64,000 nucleotides of DNA from positions 1 through 64,000 of the forward strand of contig NZ_QBKT01000005.1 in the NCBI RefSeq assembly GCF_003054265.1, written 5' to 3'. The notes beneath the pieces are model-generated. The model saw only the letters and a list, made by a program, of their open reading frames with translations. It had not been told where the DNA came from and made no database searches. The position numbers and the translations under genes were made by a program. Below are positions 62,203 to 64,000 of the stretch, one piece after another. Every line of letters begins with the position of its first letter. Position 1 is the first letter of the stretch. This DNA comes from Kordia periserrulae (GTDB lineage: Bacteria > Bacteroidota > Bacteroidia > Flavobacteriales > Flavobacteriaceae).

Positions 62203-63888
62203 ATGAAGCATACTGTCCTACTTATAATAATGTCACTATTGTTTATTCAATGTGTATCTGTCAAGCAAAAAGTAAAAAGCGCCCCAAAAACAACAATAAC
62301 CACTACTAAAAATGTAACAAAATCAAAACCGAAATTAGTCGTTGGAATTGTGGTGGACCAAATGCGTTACGATTATTTGACACGTTTTAAAGGTAAATAT
62401 GGCGACGGCGGCTTTATGCGAATGCTGCAAGAAGGTTACAATTGTAAAAACACACATTACAATTACATTCCGACATATACTGGGCCAGGACATGCTTCTG
62501 TATATACTGGAACAACACCAGAAAATCATGGAATTATTGCGAACGATTGGTATGATAAATACGCTAAAAAGGAAGTGTATTGTGCGTCTGACCCAAATCA
62601 ATCTTCTGTGGGAGTAGAAGGACAGTGGGCTGGAAAAATGTCGCCGCACCGAATGCAAACAACCACAGTGACGGATCAGTTGCGATTAGATACCCAAAAA
62701 CGAGGGAAAGTAATTGGAATTGCTATCAAAGATCGTGGTGCCATATTGCCAGCAGGTCACGCAGCCAACGGTGCGTATTGGTTTTATGGAAAAGCCAAAG
62801 GCGATTGGATTACGAGTACCTATTATACCAACGAATTGCCTGGTTGGGTACAAAGATTTAATGCGGCCGATAAAGCTGAAAAATACTTGAAGACTTGGAA
62901 TACGATGTACGATATCAACTCGTATGTGGAAAGTGATGCAGATTTGAATGCGTATGAAGCTACATTCAAAGGAAAAGCAAACGCAACGTTTCCGTATGAG
63001 TTGGCGAATTTACAAGCGCAAAATGGCGGATTTGATATTTTAAAAGCAACACCGTATGGAAATAGCCTGACAACCGATTTCGCGATTGCTGCCATACTTG
63101 GTGAAAATTTAGGAAAAGATGAACACACTGATTTTCTTGCCGTAAGTTATTCGAGTACTGATTATGTGGGACATCGTTTTGGTGTGAATTCAGTAGAGAT
63201 TCAAGATACCTATTTGCGATTAGATAAAGATTTAGAACGCTTATTTGCAACACTTGATACCGAAGTTGGAAAAGGAAATTATACTATCTTCCTAACCGCC
63301 GATCATGCTGCGGTTCATGTGCCTTCATTTTTGCAAGACATGAAAATACCTGCAGGATACTTTAATCATGGTGATTTAAAGAAACACTTGACAGACTTTT
63401 TAAACACTACTTTCGGGAGCGATAAACTCATTGAAAACATGTCGAGCGGACAAATCTTTTTAGATCATACAGAAATACAGAAACACAATCTTTCTGCAAA
63501 AGCTATTGAAAACGCTTTACAACGAGAATTGCTCAATTATGATAAAATTGCAAAAGTGTACACGCGCAACACACTAATGAGTAGTGAATTTACATACGGA
63601 ATTGCGGCAGCTGTGCAACGTGGTTTCAATCAAAAACGTTCGGGTGATGTGTGTTACGTGCTCGATATCGCCACCATTTCATATTCGCGCACAGGTTCAA
63701 CACACGGTACAGGATTCAATTATGATACACATGTTCCGTTGTTATTCTATGGAAATGGTATCCAACAAGGAGAAACCTTGCAACGCTTTAACATCACCGA
63801 TATTGCACCTACAATTTCGGCATTATTGGAAATTTCACTTCCCAATGCTGCTACAGGAAATCCGATAGAAAGTGCGTTAAAACACTAA
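62203..63888 (+). CDS. Alkaline phosphatase-superfamily lipoprotein (PafA-like)
   Basis: The 561-residue protein has a lipobox ending LLFIQC. The phosphatase fold has metal ligand Asp in VVDQMRYDYLTRFKGKYG, a likely Thr nucleophile in YTGPGHASVYTG, TADHAAVHVPSFLQ and HGTGFNYDTHVPLLFYGNG. It resembles PafA, a broad phosphate monoesterase of Flavobacteria that frees phosphate from organic phosphates at the cell surface. The stop overlaps the end of the convergent next gene by a few bases. Confidence 0.92.
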   Translation: MKHTVLLIIMSLLFIQCVSVKQKVKSAPKTTITTTKNVTKSKPKLVVGIVVDQMRYDYLTRFKGKYGDGGFMRMLQEGYNCKNTHYNYIPTYTGPGHASVYTGTTPENHGIIANDWYDKYAKKEVYCASDPNQSSVGVEGQWAGKMSPHRMQTTTVTDQLRLDTQKRGKVIGIAIKDRGAILPAGHAANGAYWFYGKAKGDWITSTYYTNELPGWVQRFNAADKAEKYLKTWNTMYDINSYVESDADLNAYEATFKGKANATFPYELANLQAQNGGFDILKATPYGNSLTTDFAIAAILGENLGKDEHTDFLAVSYSSTDYVGHRFGVNSVEIQDTYLRLDKDLERLFATLDTEVGKGNYTIFLTADHAAVHVPSFLQDMKIPAGYFNHGDLKKHLTDFLNTTFGSDKLIENMSSGQIFLDHTEIQKHNLSAKAIENALQRELLNYDKIAKVYTRNTLMSSEFTYGIAAAVQRGFNQKRSGDVCYVLDIATISYSRTGSTHGTGFNYDTHVPLLFYGNGIQQGETLQRFNITDIAPTISALLEISLPNAATGNPIESALKH

Positions 63889-64000
63889 TACTGTTTGCCG
63901 TGATAAAATTGCAATAATTCTAATACTCTTTTGCGATTTCGAGCGGAAGTAGACAGCTTCACATCGTTTGCAAGAATCACATTGCCATCGGAAGTAAACC
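63885..64000 (-). CDS. C-terminal end of an unidentified protein (partial)
   Basis: The minus-strand frame entering from the right edge encodes 37 residues containing SDGNVILANDVKLSTSA and RVLELLQFYHGKQY, then stops at 63885. It overlaps the 3' end of the phosphatase gene by 4 bases. Too little is visible to assign a family. Confidence 0.6.
   Translation of the reverse strand, partial: FTSDGNVILANDVKLSTSARNRKRVLELLQFYHGKQY

Overview
The window looks like chromosomal DNA of a marine Flavobacteriaceae bacterium (Bacteroidota), perhaps Kordia-like. The evidence is low GC, type IX secretion and gliding genes (porU, porV, gldJ), a T9SS C-terminal sorting domain, many MKK..SC-type lipoproteins, no Shine-Dalgarno signals, and several promoters of the Bacteroidetes TTG-N19-TAnnTTTG type. 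The genus is a guess from overall appearance; the family-level call is firmer.

Layout. 1-85: 3' end of a 5S rRNA and its terminator. 0.3-4.1 kb (-): three-gene operon of secreted proteins (formylglycine-enzyme-fold protein, a protein with seven 27-residue repeats, a T9SS-sorted protein). 4.4-9.5 kb: LytTR response regulator and TPR histidine kinase, then two small Cys/Ser/Thr-rich peptides with matching leaders ending in Gly-Gly, flanking a membrane-bound TPR/AraC-type regulator. 9.6-22.0 kb (-): ten mostly touching genes with an AAA ATPase, a long coiled-coil protein, unrecognised soluble and membrane proteins, a signal-peptidase-like protein with His at the usual Lys position, and an amidohydrolase/NTF2 pair. 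This is the best candidate for an undescribed system. 22-29 kb: outer-membrane-type protein, acyl-CoA dehydrogenase, anmK, amino-acid dehydrogenase and NhaD antiporter. 29-31.4 kb: exbB-exbD-exbD-like-tonB energy-transduction operon, then folC, two tRNA-Val genes and murF. 34-41.3 kb: gldJ, porU, porV. 41.6-46.9 kb: cytidine deaminase, pyruvate dehydrogenase E1-alpha and E2, M28 peptidase, SDR. 46.9-64 kb: envelope lipoproteins, hydrolases, M48 protease, MFS transporter, thioredoxin, DUF4349 protein, SprT-like protein, manC, DUF389 protein, MlaFE-type ABC transporter, a PafA-like phosphatase and the end of one more gene.

How it fits together. Much of the content concerns the cell envelope: T9SS cargo processing (PorU/PorV), gliding (GldJ), TonB energy supply, peptidoglycan synthesis and recycling (MurF, AnmK), lipid transport (MlaEF) and many lipoproteins. 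The intergenic DNA carries short tandem arrays of 7-8 bp units and dispersed modular repeats. No insertion sequence, prophage, integrase or CRISPR array was seen.
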